Below are positions 34,101-41,029 of a stretch of 64,000 nucleotides of DNA, one piece after another. The DNA is taken from positions 94,085,001 to 94,149,000 of the forward strand of contig NC_072800.1 in the NCBI RefSeq assembly GCF_028583425.1. Reading direction: 5' to 3'. Source of the DNA: Eublepharis macularius (Eukaryota; Chordata; Lepidosauria; Squamata; Eublepharidae). A program made the position numbers and the translations under genes. Every line of letters starts with the position of its first letter. Positions within the stretch are counted from its first letter, which is position 1. The notes below the pieces were generated by a model. The model had not been told where the DNA came from. It did no database searches and saw only the letters and a list, made by a program, of their open reading frames with translations.

Positions 34101-37100
34101 GAGAACCACAGCTCTCTTCCTCAGATGCAACTTTATTGTAGCATAAGCGTTCGAGAACCACAGCTCTCTTCCTCAGATGCAACTTTATTGTAGCATAAGC
34201 GTTCGAGAACCACAGCTCTCTTCCTCAGATGCAACTTTATTGTAGCATAAGCTTTCGAGAACCACAGCTCTCTTCCTCAGATGCAACTTTATTGTAGCAT
34301 AAGCTTTCGAGAACCACAGCTCTCTTCCTCAGATGCAACTTTATTGTAGCATAAGCTTTCGAGAACCACAGCTCTCTTCCTCAGATGCAACTTTATTGTA
34401 GCATAAGCTTTCGAGAACCACAGCTCTCTTCGTCAGATGCAACCATCAGGTTCTCGAAAGCTTATGCTACAATAAAGTTGGTTAGTCTTAAAGGTGCTAC
34501 TGGACTCTTTACTATTTTGCAACTACAGACTAGCACAGCTAACACCTCTTGCTTTCCTAATAAACTGACACACATTCCTGCTCAAGGAGGCACTTTCTGC
34601 AGATCTGGGGGGGGGGGGGGGAATTAACTTCACGCTCTCACAAACAACAAGCATTTCCTGGACCTATAAACTCCCCCTTTCAAAACTGCAAGCTAAATGT
34701 TCTCCTTGACAGAGACTCCGTAGAGGGGCTTACTCATAAGCCCCCCCCCAAATGATTTAGGTTTGCTGAAGAAAGGTGAAAAAGCCTTGAGATGGAATTG
34801 TAAAGAAGCCGCTTCCATTTTCTGCCAAAGAGATTAGCAGATTAAATTAATGAAGTGATGCAGTCAGTATAACGACACAAAGGTACAAGGATGCAAAGGA
34901 AAAATAATACCGGATGAGAGAGAAGGTGCAGCTTCTGTCTAGACAATTCCCATGTAAGATGCCCAGACTCCAGCACCACCACCAAGTACCACTACAAATC
35001 CCAACAGACTGGAAATGAATTAGCGAAGCACACAAGGACGGGCAAGTCTCACTTCCATCAGGTCACGTCAAGTTGCCGTCAGAACTTCCATAGCTAAATT
35101 CGTTGTTAATCTGCCTCCAGTCACTGAAGGCTTCCTACCTTTGGGGGTAGCTGATGTTTGCAGCGTCTTTGGTTCGTGCTGGTGGATTGTTTTGATGATG
35201 TCGGGGTCATCGTTAAAGCGTTCCCGGTCATTCTGCCAGAAGTTCCCGGGGGACAGCAGCAGGCAGCCATGTTCAGGAAGCAGGCCCCGAAGCCTCTTTA
35301 GGTTGGGCAGCAGATCTGTTACCTGAAGGCAGATTTCTTCCAAACTTTTGATACTGGAGCTGAAAAGAAAAAGAAGCCAAGAGATGGAGCTTATCGCCGT
35401 GTTCACAAATAGCCAAACCAGAAAGCATCAATGAAACTCCATTTACAATCCCTCCAGTAAGTGGCAACAAACATGAAGCTCGTTTTTACAAGCATTTGTC
35501 AGTTCTCTTGAGTGGCAAGCTGCCTCTCTGGTGTTTTTCTTTTCCATGTGAAATTCATGTGCTTTACACATGATACAACCCTTGGCATTGATACAACCCT
35601 TGGCATGTGCTCTGATCATTTTTCCTCCCCCAATCCTAACTAACTTTGTGTCCTGCAATTTTAAAATGCCACAGTGAAGACAACTTCTCCCCTCTTTGGC
35701 TGTAATGATGTTACTCTTTTCGCTTTCTTCATCATCACCACGCATATGCACACAAACTTCTAGCCTGCACGATCTCTCTCATCACTCCCTTTCACCCTCC
35801 TAACTAACTCTGCAAAACTTTGACTCAGGGGACGGGGAAAGGAAGAAATCCACCATCTGTAAGTCAGAGGATAAGCATATCATCACCATGTGCTGCTTCC
35901 AAAGCACAGGCCCCGGATCTAGTTGCAGGTTCCAGGTGTCAGGGTCCATCAATCTCCTTGCAATGCAGGTTACTACAATCTCAGAACGGGGTGCGTCCGA
36001 AGAAGGGAGCTCTGACTCTTGAAAGTTCACACTCTGAAATTCCTGGTCTCTAAGGTGCCACTGGACTCAAATCCTACTGCAAGAGCTCTTGAAAGCTGAT
36101 ACTTGAAAATACTGTTAGTCTCTCAGGTGCCACTGGACTCAAATCCTGCTGTTCTACTGCAGACCAACATGGCTACCCACCTAAAACTCTCTGCAAGTTC
36201 TCTGTAAAGATGAGATGTCAAGACATCATCTTAAGAAACAGGACACAAGTGGAACTCTGGATGCCCAAACTGTGCCCCAGACATTAAATGGCCTGCCTAG
36301 GTGGTGAAGGTCCCACCACCTAGGCAGGCCATTTACAAACCATCCTGTGCTTCAGCAGCTACAACCCGGCAGCACAGAGCTATTTTGCAATGTTCCTGGA
36401 CAAAGGGAAGCAAACTGTTCACAAGCCCATCATCACCTCTGTCTCCGCTACCTACCCGTCTCGCAAGGCGTGGTTTCTGATTTCCTCCACAAGCTGAAAG
36501 ACACGGGAGAGTGGCGACCGAAACACATCGACAGCTAGGAAGTGCCTGGGCCACGGAGAGACTGCCGCTTTCACCAGGACCTGCTGGATGTAGGCTACAG
36601 GAGCACCAGTGTACTGTGGAGGGAGAGGACACAAATGAGCACGGGGGGCCAGATCTCAGAGCGGGCAAGCAGGGGCGTGCCAGGCCCTTTCCATACTGAG
36701 CATCCAACATGCTCATTTCTTAAAGAATTTTGCCCAAACGCCTCTGTGCTGCAGCTCTTTCCCTTCTTGTCCAGGATTCCTTGAGGCATATCTTCTCATG
36801 CGCATTTCCCATACACCCATATCTTCAAACAGCAGCGAGGTTTGGGCTGACAGCAACACCGAATAAAGAACAGCAGGCAGCAAAACTGGTGCTAAACTGG
36901 TACTGGAAAGGCTTTTCAGAAGTGGATTTCAAAGAGGATTTGAGGGAGAAGAGAGAATCAGATCTGTGGGTAGAGCAAGGGAAGCCAACACACAGAAGAC
37001 ACAGGAGAGGAAGAAAGAAACAGGTGGGCTAGTCTGTGCCTTGGCACGAGGCGGCACAAATAAAGGGGCAGCCAAGTTCTCCCCCCCCTACCCCTCATAC

Positions 37101-39550
37101 AGAAACAGCCAAGCAACTCTGAGCCTGCTCATCGCCCTCTGCTGTGGAAGACATACCCAGTCGGGCCTCTCATTAAGCTCTCCTTGCTGGTGGGCTGGGT
37201 AGGCTGGAGGCTGAGAATAATCCTTAACAGAGGTGGTATATTCCACAGGTCCAGTTCCAGGTAATGGGAGCTTGAGCAATGGATAGCTAGGAGGCACAAA
37301 ACAGGAAGCATGACGTTTTGAGGCAAACACAAGTTTTGAAGCTGCAGTAGTGACAAGAGACCTTCTGGCTGTAAAACTGGAATTTCTACAGCTACAGTAT
37401 CCCATGACAAATGCCAGATAAACCACGTACAGCAAAACAGAGTTCCGTGTCACCTTAACACCTCTTTAACACTTAAAAGGTGGCACGAACACCTGAGAAC
37501 CAAATCTCCAACTGCATCACCTTCCCTTGCAACTGTAAGGAAAGGTAAACAGACCCCATAACTTCTCCAAGGCTGCTTGTGCCTGTGTTGAACTGTTCCC
37601 TGACGTCTAATCTAAAGCTATCTCCCTGGATTTCCAACACGTCGCTTCTTGACCTGTGTTCTGCCCTGGACAAGTTCAAAAATTCTCAGGATTTTTCTAG
37701 ACCCAAGCATAGCACAGAAAGCATGAAAAAAACACTCCAATGCTGATTTTGAGGCTTCAATTAATGGATTATGGATGACCACAACACTTTCCTTCTCGGA
37801 TCCCCCTTTAGTTTTTTCGACGCTTGCAACAGTAGCTACAAGTCAATTTCAAAAGCCAAACTAATTTGAGCAAAATTAGTTCTCTGATTCGCATTTGGAT
37901 CTGTGCTCTCACATCAAAGCTTGCCAAAACCCAGAGCAGTGCGAGATTCAGCTCTTCGTTCTAATTCAGGGCAATGATGCTATGCATGGTCCCTCTTCCA
38001 GCAAACCACTAACTGGTGGTCAGTTCTGCAGCACGTGGACAGCAGAGAAACCATCAAAGTTTCATGTGCAAAGATCAGCACCTCTGAACTCATACAGGAA
38101 GGATTGTGCAATACTGCAGATTACAGCCAGGCTCATCTCTAAGACACCATTCAGCTCAAAGTTTGCAGAGTAACTACGGAGAACCCTTTTTTCCAGTTTG
38201 GTGTAACGGTTAAGAGCGCAGGACTCTAATCTGGAGTGCCGGGTTTGAGTCCCCACTCCTCCGCTTGAAGCCAGCTGGGTGACCTTGGGTCAGTCACAGC
38301 TCTTTCAGAGCTCTCTCAGTCCCACCCACCTCACAGGGTGATTGTACTGAGGCTAATAATAACATACTTTGTAAACCGCTCTGAGAGTGGCATTAAGTTG
38401 TCCTGAAGGGTGGTATATAAATCGAATGTTATTAATCAATTTCTGTGTCCCTACTTGTCCAACTGACAGCTGAAAAAAGCTCCACGGGTGATTCTGAACC
38501 CGGTAACTGCCTGCTTGTAGACTGACCTACTTATTTTGGTTTGATCATGCATAATTGATCCATGGCAGGAGGATGTTGCTTAACCAAGACTCTTCATATT
38601 TCATACAACATTCCCCCAAACAAAAAATGTAACATTATGCAGGGATGGTGAAGGTTCGATCTTGTCGACTGACTTGCCCTTTTTGCAGTTTGTCCTTTGT
38701 ACTGAGCTGTCAGCCAAGCAAGAGCCTGCCTTCGAGTGCCTCTGAATGAACAGTTAGTAACTTAACCAGTTCTTAAGAAAAACAGACACCTCTAAGAGCA
38801 TCTGAATATCACAAGCTGCTGGTAAAAAGGCTTAAGAATGCTTTGAAGGGTAACCAGAAGTTACAGCGCCTCAGTAAGCCTCGGAAGGTGAATCTTGTTG
38901 CACATGGGGAATAAATGGATCTGTGTGCAGAAGACGCCTGCAGACCTGTGAAATCAAGAAGGGGTCTGCAATGCATTTTCACCAAGGGGAACCTTGAAGG
39001 AACAAACCACACAGCACCGCCAGGTTGCCACGCATATTTATTTGTAACCCCTCTTTTCTCCTGAGACAGCCAGAACGCTGTTCCATCTATCTCAGCAGTG
39101 TCTCCTTAACACAGAGAGGGGGTCTCCATCGTCTGAGAAAGAGAAGGGTCCTTCTCAACATCTGCGGATGTCAGGGACTGGATATGGGACTTTCTCCACC
39201 CAAAGCAGGCACTCCGCTTCAATTCCATAGCTCTCTGAAGCAGCCCCAAGACTTCAGGTGTTTTTCATTGGAGGAAGGTGGCCTTAGGCTGGGGAATACT
39301 TTAAACCTGCATGTGTGGACTGGTAGGATACAAGCAATATTTTAAAATATTCTGTTTTTAAAGTACAACAGCACGGGCAGTGTCAACCTTAACCTCGGAT
39401 CAACAAATATTTCGAAAGAGACTCTTACCAGCAGGCTAGGACACAGAGGGCGGTGAAGAGGATGATGGGAATAGGGCAGGAGGCACACAGCAGCCCGTGG
39501 TTGTAGAACGCCTGTGATATCTTCTCACGCAATCTATCAGTCAAGGTCAT
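9072..39550 (-). CDS. SCAP: SCAP, SREBP cleavage-activating protein, complete coding region (22 coding exons)
   Basis: ER membrane escort and cholesterol sensor for SREBP. At low sterol it packs SREBP into COPII vesicles to the Golgi; at high sterol it binds INSIG and stays. The 22 exons between 39550 and 9072 sum to 3906 nt, with consistent phases and GT-AG junctions, giving 1301 residues (human 1279). Visible features: the start [17 protein letters not shown]1 about 27-46; luminal loop 1 with Tyr234 and sequon Asn263; sterol-sensing domain about 280-446 with YIYFS at 298-302, Leu315 and Asp443; MELADL at 447-452; loop 7 with sequons at 591 and 652; TM8 about 724-747; and WD40 repeats from about 785 to the end (WD at 814, 1014, 1167, 1207). 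Numbering equals human through Asp443. Extra length lies in loop 7 and the 829-1012 linker. Confidence 0.97.
9318..10137 (-). other. SCAP intron
   Basis: 820-bp intron. A C run lies near 9881-9888. No recognised repeat. Confidence 0.8.
10138..10344 (-). CDS. SCAP: SCAP exon (residues 1152-1220), WD40
   Basis: 69 codons beginning [17 protein letters not shown] and ending [16 protein letters not shown], phase 0 on both sides. Two WD dipeptides (1167-1168, 1207-1208) mark successive blades. Confidence 0.97.
10439..10578 (+). repeat. Foldback element copy A
   Basis: 140-bp copy flanked by a perfect 13-bp duplication TCCTGGTGAATTA (10426-10438 and 10579-10591). It runs from gtagagagtcc to ctcctctgga, the two ends shared by the family. 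The hammerhead-like core is degenerate here (CCGACGA, AAAA). Confidence 0.85.
10592..11855 (-). other. SCAP intron, remainder
   Basis: Rest of the intron between residues 1151 and 1152. AT-rich in the middle (10980-11560), with no recognised repeat or coding block. A (C)n run lies near 11791. Confidence 0.7.
11856..11936 (-). CDS. SCAP: SCAP exon (residues 1125-1151), WD40
   Basis: 27 codons [18 protein letters not shown] to VYMDQ, phase 0 on both sides, with acceptor cacttgcag and donor gtaggc. Confidence 0.96.
12368..12534 (-). CDS. SCAP: SCAP exon (residues 1069-1124), WD40
   Basis: Encodes [34 protein letters not shown] and [10 protein letters not shown]. Acceptor tttctccacag, donor gtgagt. 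The 431-bp intron toward 11937 carries a short CA run at 12331-12348. Confidence 0.96.
12535..13048 (-). other. SCAP intron with LINE 3'-tail fragment
   Basis: 514-bp intron. About 12795-12990 resembles an antisense L2-type 3' end (ccactgagactcagggcgga, then cagtcaata-like spacing), degraded. Confidence 0.55.
13049..13131 (-). CDS. SCAP: SCAP exon (residues 1041-1069), WD40
   Basis: Encodes [20 protein letters not shown] to QFRG. The first base completes the Arg codon from the previous exon. Donor gtaaga; acceptor ctgtgactag. Confidence 0.95.
13862..14098 (-). repeat. tRNA-derived CORE-type SINE, antisense
   Basis: On the minus strand: tggtgtagtggttaagaacg, an aacccagttctcc-type B-box region, the gcttgaagccag core, then aaaccgctc-like tail. 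It is the same family as 38188-38445 and 57500-57738. Confidence 0.75.
14310..15005 (+). repeat. L2 LINE 3' fragment
   Basis: The translation has a decayed L2 reverse-transcriptase C-terminus ([17 protein letters not shown], then [16 protein letters not shown]). The 3' end reads taatctgccttgagtcccag and gtggactataaacaaatga. It is inserted in the CR1-like relic. Confidence 0.75.
15781..15866 (-). CDS. SCAP: SCAP exon (residues 1013-1041), WD40
   Basis: Encodes [16 protein letters not shown] and [11 protein letters not shown] plus two bases of Arg. Acceptor ctgttccag, donor gtactc. Confidence 0.95.
15867..16660 (-). other. SCAP intron
   Basis: 794-bp intron with a G run at 16081-16090. No recognised repeat. 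Confidence 0.75.
16661..17210 (-). CDS. SCAP: SCAP long exon (residues 829-1012), propeller insertion
   Basis: Starts with the base completing Gly829, then [14 protein letters not shown]. It includes [16 protein letters not shown] and [15 protein letters not shown] and ends [21 protein letters not shown] before gtaagg. Only short blocks match mammals; the Ser/Pro/Gly-rich sequence between them is lineage-specific, typical of this disordered insertion. Confidence 0.95.
17669..17806 (-). repeat. Foldback element copy B (one arm)
   Basis: Antisense copy starting at the tccagag-agttagccatg end and including agtaaagagtccagtagcac and the core region. No second flanking duplication found, so probably truncated. 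The core is degenerate (CCGACGA, GGAA). Confidence 0.75.
17843..17958 (-). CDS. SCAP: SCAP exon (residues 791-829), first WD40 blade
   Basis: Encodes [19 protein letters not shown] and [18 protein letters not shown] plus two bases of Gly. Acceptor ctctgtag, donor gtaggt. Confidence 0.96.
17993..18505 (+). repeat. Unclassified squamate-type interspersed repeat
   Basis: Starts aagagccctgctggatcaga and continues through landmarks (gactagtagccactgacaga, cacattttaatcactcgtcg, tgtcctgaatctaccaccca). I recognise these as a high-copy repeat of lizard genomes, but I cannot name the family. A (CT)n run lies at 18390-18406. Confidence 0.6.
18998..19199 (-). CDS. SCAP: SCAP exon (residues 723-790), TM8 and cytosolic link
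   Basis: Encodes the hydrophobic TM8 ([20 protein letters not shown]), the basic [14 protein letters not shown] and [16 protein letters not shown]. Donor gtaagg, acceptor cctgccag. TM8 joins loop 7 to the cytosolic WD40 propeller that binds the SREBP regulatory domain. Confidence 0.97.
19200..20226 (-). other. SCAP intron
   Basis: 1.0-kb intron. About 19300-19480 looks like a decayed antisense LINE 3' end (tgaaatctactcaaggtgac). About 19925-20050 has tRNA-Ala-SINE-like landmarks (ctggggattgaatgggaggg). Both weak. Confidence 0.5.
20227..20421 (-). CDS. SCAP: SCAP exon (residues 658-723), loop 7
   Basis: Encodes [20 protein letters not shown] and HRDITLY, with partial codons at both ends (Arg658, Lys723). 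It is the C-terminal part of luminal loop 7, which contacts loop 1 in the active state. Confidence 0.96.
20745..20905. repeat. Foldback element copy C
   Basis: 161-bp near-palindrome flanked by a 12-bp duplication with one mismatch (CAACATAGATAA 20733-20744; CAACGTAGATAA 20906-20917). Both arms carry the same private variants (cccgttgcacc, aacccac). Confidence 0.85.
20918..21635 (-). other. SCAP intron, remainder
   Basis: No named repeat seen. A C run lies at 21529-21538. Confidence 0.7.
21636..22045 (-). CDS. SCAP: SCAP exon (residues 522-658), TM7 and luminal loop 7
   Basis: Starts [19 protein letters not shown] after acceptor cttccttggag. TM7 is followed by loop 7 with sequon NQS at 591 and the conserved end [17 protein letters not shown]. 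Tyr651-Asn652 matches human Tyr640 and the Asn641 glycosylation site. The middle (about 556-624) is divergent and longer than human. Confidence 0.96.
22046..22775 (-). other. SCAP intron with foldback-like repeat
   Basis: 730-bp intron. It holds a C run (22254-22266) and a related foldback repeat at about 22565-22705. Confidence 0.75.
22565..22705. repeat. Foldback-related repeat, gaagaagggagctctgactc type
   Basis: Short palindrome (about 22620-22670) with arms gagtcagag...cttcttcagac and its complement, next to cattggcaccttagagcaac. It reads CTGAAGA ... GAAAGCTTACACTC on the plus strand. It is a relative of the main family with A at the variable core position. Confidence 0.65.
22776..22994 (-). 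CDS. SCAP: SCAP exon (residues 449-521), cytosolic loop 6 with MELADL C-terminus
   Basis: Starts [15 protein letters not shown], completing the MELADL COPII-binding signal begun in the previous exon. It then encodes [18 protein letters not shown] and [19 protein letters not shown] before donor gtatgc. INSIG and sterol control access to this loop. Confidence 0.97.
22995..23395 (-). other. SCAP intron
   Basis: 401-bp intron with a short CTG/CCG run at 23324-23348. Nothing else recognised. Confidence 0.75.
23396..23494 (-). CDS. SCAP: SCAP exon (residues 416-448), end of sterol-sensing domain
   Basis: 33 codons [18 protein letters not shown] to [10 protein letters not shown]. It contains TM6 and Asp443, whose substitution makes SCAP sterol-resistant in mammals. 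Phase 0 on both sides. Confidence 0.97.
23495..25720 (-). other. SCAP intron
   Basis: 2.2-kb intron. I see no coding block and no repeat I can name with confidence. There is a G run at 24152-24170, and a G run at 25467-25477 lies near the splice acceptor side. Confidence 0.65.
25721..25815 (-). CDS. SCAP: SCAP exon (residues 384-415), TM5 of sterol-sensing domain
   Basis: Encodes [17 protein letters not shown] and [14 protein letters not shown]. The first two bases complete Gly384. Acceptor tcccccag, donor gtacct. Confidence 0.97.
25816..26457 (-). other. SCAP intron part
   Basis: No recognised feature apart from the duplicated target at 26445-26457. Confidence 0.7.
26458..26924 (+). repeat. 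Foldback element copy D with internal 41-bp tandem array
   Basis: 467-bp element between ATTAAGGTACTTT (26445-26457) and ATTAAGGTATTTT (26925-26937). The left arm is expanded into about seven 41-bp units (26520-26793). The right arm has the best hammerhead-like core of the window: CUGACGA 26807-26813; GAGAGC/GCUCUC 26815-26830; GAAA 26831-26834; GC-UUAU-GC; U26843 A26844. Confidence 0.85.
26520..26793. repeat. 41-bp tandem array, about 7 units
   Basis: Unit starts at 26561, 26602, 26643, 26684, 26725 and 26766. Units alternate between agaacc/gtcag and aaaacc/atcag types, giving an 82-bp higher-order period. Confidence 0.9.
26938..28070 (-). other. SCAP intron part
   Basis: No recognised repeat or gene. 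A C-rich run lies at 27481-27490. Confidence 0.65.
28075..28126. repeat. (GA)n microsatellite
   Basis: About 25 uninterrupted GA units. Confidence 0.95.
28160..28378 (-). repeat. tRNA-Ala-like SINE, antisense
   Basis: The minus strand reads a tRNA-like head (gtagagcatctgcttggcat then aaggtcccaggttcgatccc, with a clear B box). The body runs back to cttgtgttcatg-type sequence. A pseudo-tRNA head of a SINE, not a tRNA gene. Confidence 0.75.
28635..28747 (-). CDS. SCAP: SCAP exon (residues 346-384), TM4 of sterol-sensing domain
   Basis: Encodes [18 protein letters not shown] and [19 protein letters not shown], identical to the mammalian sequence by recollection. Acceptor gcacttag, donor gtatgt. 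Confidence 0.97.
28748..30965 (-). other. SCAP intron
   Basis: 2.2-kb intron. It holds G runs at 28882-28897 and 29668-29682. About 30200-30460 resembles a decayed sense L2 3' end (gtgtaatctaccctgaatct). Otherwise unrecognised. Confidence 0.6.
30966..31092 (-). CDS. SCAP: SCAP exon (residues 304-346), TM3 of sterol-sensing domain
   Basis: Encodes [17 protein letters not shown] and [20 protein letters not shown]. It contains Leu315, a known sterol-resistance position. Partial Arg304 and Gly346 codons at the ends. Confidence 0.97.
31093..31498 (-). other. SCAP intron
   Basis: 406-bp intron. No recognised feature. Confidence 0.75.
31499..31671 (-). CDS. SCAP: SCAP exon (residues 246-304), loop 1 end and TM2
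   Basis: Encodes [18 protein letters not shown] with sequon Asn263-Cys-Thr, [17 protein letters not shown] and [15 protein letters not shown]. Tyr298 lies in the YIYFS motif that binds INSIG. Acceptor cctggcag, donor gtaagt. Confidence 0.97.
31795..32170 (-). repeat. CORE-type SINE, antisense, split by foldback copy E
   Basis: Left half 31795-31938 (tttataccctgtgcttcccc, ctcagagcggcat, gttaggctgagagtgtg). Right half from 32103 (gttacccagtgatcttccac, ggggatttgaatcagtgcca). Removing copy E and one duplicated target rejoins a normal SINE. Confidence 0.7.
31939..32102 (+). repeat. Foldback element copy E, complete reference copy
   Basis: 164 bp flanked by a perfect 12-bp duplication TGCTTGCCCAAT (31927-31938, 32103-32114). 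35-nt arms 31939-31973 and 32029-32063 pair with one mismatch. Between them: CUGACGA 31982-31988; stem II GAGAGC/GUUCUC 31990-32005; GAAA 32006-32009; stem III GC-UUAU-GC; U32018 A32019. A 3' extension ends ctcctctgga. Confidence 0.9.
32453..32558 (-). CDS. SCAP: SCAP exon (residues 211-246), luminal loop 1
   Basis: Encodes [20 protein letters not shown] then Tyr234 and on to LQHYDS. Tyr234 of loop 1 pairs with loop 7 in mammals. Acceptor ttttcctcag, donor gtgggg. Confidence 0.96.
32662..33746 (-). mobile_element. Solo LTR, 1085 bp
   Basis: Begins TG, ends CA and is flanked by perfect 5-bp duplications GCACC (32657-32661, 33747-33751). It carries a minus-strand AATAAA near 33040, suggesting minus orientation. 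No internal retroviral or gypsy coding region remains, so only the LTR is left. Family (ERV or Gypsy) not determined. Confidence 0.75.
33763..34438. repeat. 52-bp tandem array, 13 units
   Basis: The shared agatgcaac step recurs at 33811, 33863, 33915 and so on to 34435, exactly every 52 bp. Units are nearly identical; variants are cgttcaag (first unit), cgttcgag (two units) and a last unit with cgtcag instead of cctcag. Confidence 0.97.
34559..35138 (-). other. SCAP intron part
   Basis: G run at 34608-34621 and a C run at 34741-34749. Nothing else recognised. Confidence 0.7.
35139..35359 (-). CDS. SCAP: SCAP exon (residues 137-211), luminal loop 1
   Basis: Encodes [39 protein letters not shown] and [16 protein letters not shown]. 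Acceptor cttttcag, donor gtagga. Confidence 0.97.
35990..36180 (+). repeat. Foldback-related repeat, diverged
   Basis: Carries gaagaagggagctctgactc, ttgaaagttcacactctgaa and two blocks aggtgccactggactcaaat, ending cagaccaacatggctac. Same relatives as 22565-22705. Confidence 0.65.
36285..36335. repeat. Perfect 22-bp inverted repeat with 7-nt loop
   Basis: Arms 36285-36306 and 36314-36335 are exact reverse complements (taaatggcctgcctaggtgg...). They lie 120 bp from SCAP exon 36456-36613 on its 3' (donor) side. Confidence 0.95.
36456..36613 (-). CDS. SCAP: SCAP exon (residues 85-137), luminal loop 1
   Basis: Encodes [39 protein letters not shown] and [13 protein letters not shown] plus two bases of Gly. 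Acceptor ccctccacag, donor gtaggt. Confidence 0.96.
36614..37156 (-). other. SCAP intron
   Basis: 543-bp intron. No recognised feature beyond a C run at 37081-37088. Confidence 0.75.
37157..37286 (-). CDS. SCAP: SCAP exon (residues 41-84)
   Basis: Encodes [29 protein letters not shown] and [11 protein letters not shown]. Acceptor gcctcctag, donor gtatgt. The first base completes Cys41. Confidence 0.96.
37287..39428 (-). other. SCAP intron
   Basis: 2.1-kb intron. Contains the SINE at 38188-38445 and possibly a degraded tRNA-Ala SINE at about 39060-39235. The rest is unrecognised. Confidence 0.65.
38188..38445 (+). repeat. tRNA-derived CORE-type SINE, sense
   Basis: The head reads tttggtgtaacggttaagag with a B-box-like gggtttgagtcccc. 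The core is gcttgaagccagctgggtga then ccttgggtcagtcacagctc. The tail is gtaaaccgctctgagagtgg, gtggtatataaatcgaatg. Best-preserved SINE copy in the window. Confidence 0.8.
39429..39550 (-). CDS. SCAP: SCAP first coding exon (residues 1-41)
   Basis: Start ATG at 39550-39548 with A at -3. It encodes [19 protein letters not shown] and [17 protein letters not shown] (TM1 start) before gtaaga. The start is chosen because it gives the exact conserved SCAP N-terminus. Confidence 0.97.
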
Positions 39551-39657
39551 CCTCAGCTGTCCGTCAGCTCGCTGCCATCCCCGGAAGCATCAGTGGAGGG
39601 TTCCGCGGCGCCTACCATGAGCCCCGTTCCAGAAGAGATGCAACTCAGGACACGACT
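39551..39657 (-). other. SCAP: SCAP exon 2, 5' UTR part
   Basis: Lies between acceptor ttctctttcag and the start codon. It contains two short upstream ORFs (see next entry). Confidence 0.8.
39553..39618 (-). other. Upstream ORF of 21 codons in SCAP 5' UTR
   Basis: ATG at 39618-39616, in frame to a TGA at 39555-39553 that ends two bases before the SCAP ATG. Peptide [20 protein letters not shown] plus Ser. A second overlapping ORF of 8 codons starts inside it. Whether translated is unknown; context at -3 is C, +4 is G. Confidence 0.6.
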
Positions 39658-41029
39658 CTGAAAGAGAAGGCGGGTGGGCACATGAGCGCAAGAAGGGAAA
39701 ACAGCCAAACCACCTCAGGCCTGGCCTTCCCAGAGCCATTCCCAGCTAAAGAGAAGACATTTCCACAAGGTACATAAGCACTTGTACCAGAATGTGGGGG
39801 GATCTGGATTGCTGTGGCACCCCCACCTCCTGCCCCGAAGCAGACATATAAACAAAACACTTGTGCAGTAACTTTCAGGCTCAGTGACCCTCAGAGGTAC
39901 CCCCCCCCACCTCTCTCAGAGGACTCGAGCCTGGGATCTAAAGGACGTGAGGCAGGAAGTTAGCCTGCGCACCAACCCAAATATCTGGCCCCAAGGACAA
40001 AACTAACGGGAAGCTAATTACACATTCAAGGAAGCCCCGCAGCAGCAATACTCCCTAGTGGCTGATGTGATCCTCCCCGTCTGGTTATCTCACAGTCTGA
40101 GCAACCGGGGCGGGGGGGGGGGGGTTCTGCTACTGTCCCCTGTGATTGGCTGTCATGGACCATCTCATCACACACACCCCTCCATCAAGCACCCCTCCTC
40201 AAAATGGGGCACTGCCACGCCTTTCAATGAAGCCGGGGGGGGGGGCCTTACATTGGCATCACAAGAGCTCCCAGCCGTGGGTGCCATGAATTTATCCGGA
40301 ACGCTAGCCAATGTAGCCTTAAGAAGTAACCAGGGGATAAGATGAACGAGAACGCACGGAGAAAAGGCAGCGATGCAGCTGCAGGAAAGATGCGGACGCT
40401 TCCGAGAGCCAGCAGGCAGGCTCTTCCGTGTCCCGCGACCTGAAAGCTACTTGAGTTTATATATAATTATCAGGTGACAGAGGATGGGAAACAGGGGGTG
40501 TCACTCATATCCTCTTTTCACAGCCTGCATGGATGATTTGTCAAGATACTTAAGCTCCGAAACACGCAGCTCTTGCAGGTAAACGTTAAGATCCCAGATT
40601 CACAGAAAACAGGCACCCTCCACACAGGGCCTATCGAGGCGTAATGGACGTCTCCAGCCGGCTCCCAGGGACACACCTGCCGAGCCAGGACCTCACTTCA
40701 ATCTGCGCTGTGGGGGCACAATTCTGGCTGGAGTGGATCCTGCCTCCCGCCCCGTTGTTTTTCTTCCCTGAAATAGCACTGGGGTGCATTATTTCCCCCA
40801 CCCACTCAAGTGCTGTTTCGGGGAAACTGCCCTGAGGGAAAGGCAGGATTCCCTCCCCCCCCCCCCCCGTCCACATGGTTCTCAACCAGAATCAGGCTTT
40901 GTAAAACGATGGCGTATCCCTGGGACAAACCCAGCGCCACCTGCCACGTCCCAATGGGCCCACAGTCTGGTATCTGTGGATATAGTCAGAGCTGAGAGGG
41001 GGAAAAAACGCCTGCCGTATAGCGGCTGG

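Larger units (their letters stand above)
32637..34548 (+). repeat. Foldback element copy F, split by a solo LTR and expanded
   Basis: Flanked by the 10-bp repeat TTGCTTTCCT (32627-32636 and 34549-34558). The left arm starts ggtaaagagtccag and is cut at GCACC by the LTR. It resumes at 33747 (gcacctttaagactaacc), then runs into the 52-bp array and an inverted right arm at 34447-34520. Confidence 0.8.

Noticed and set aside
33763..34438. Possible CRISPR-like regular repeat
   Set aside because: Units are joined head to tail with no unique spacers, in a vertebrate intron. It is an expanded interspersed repeat.
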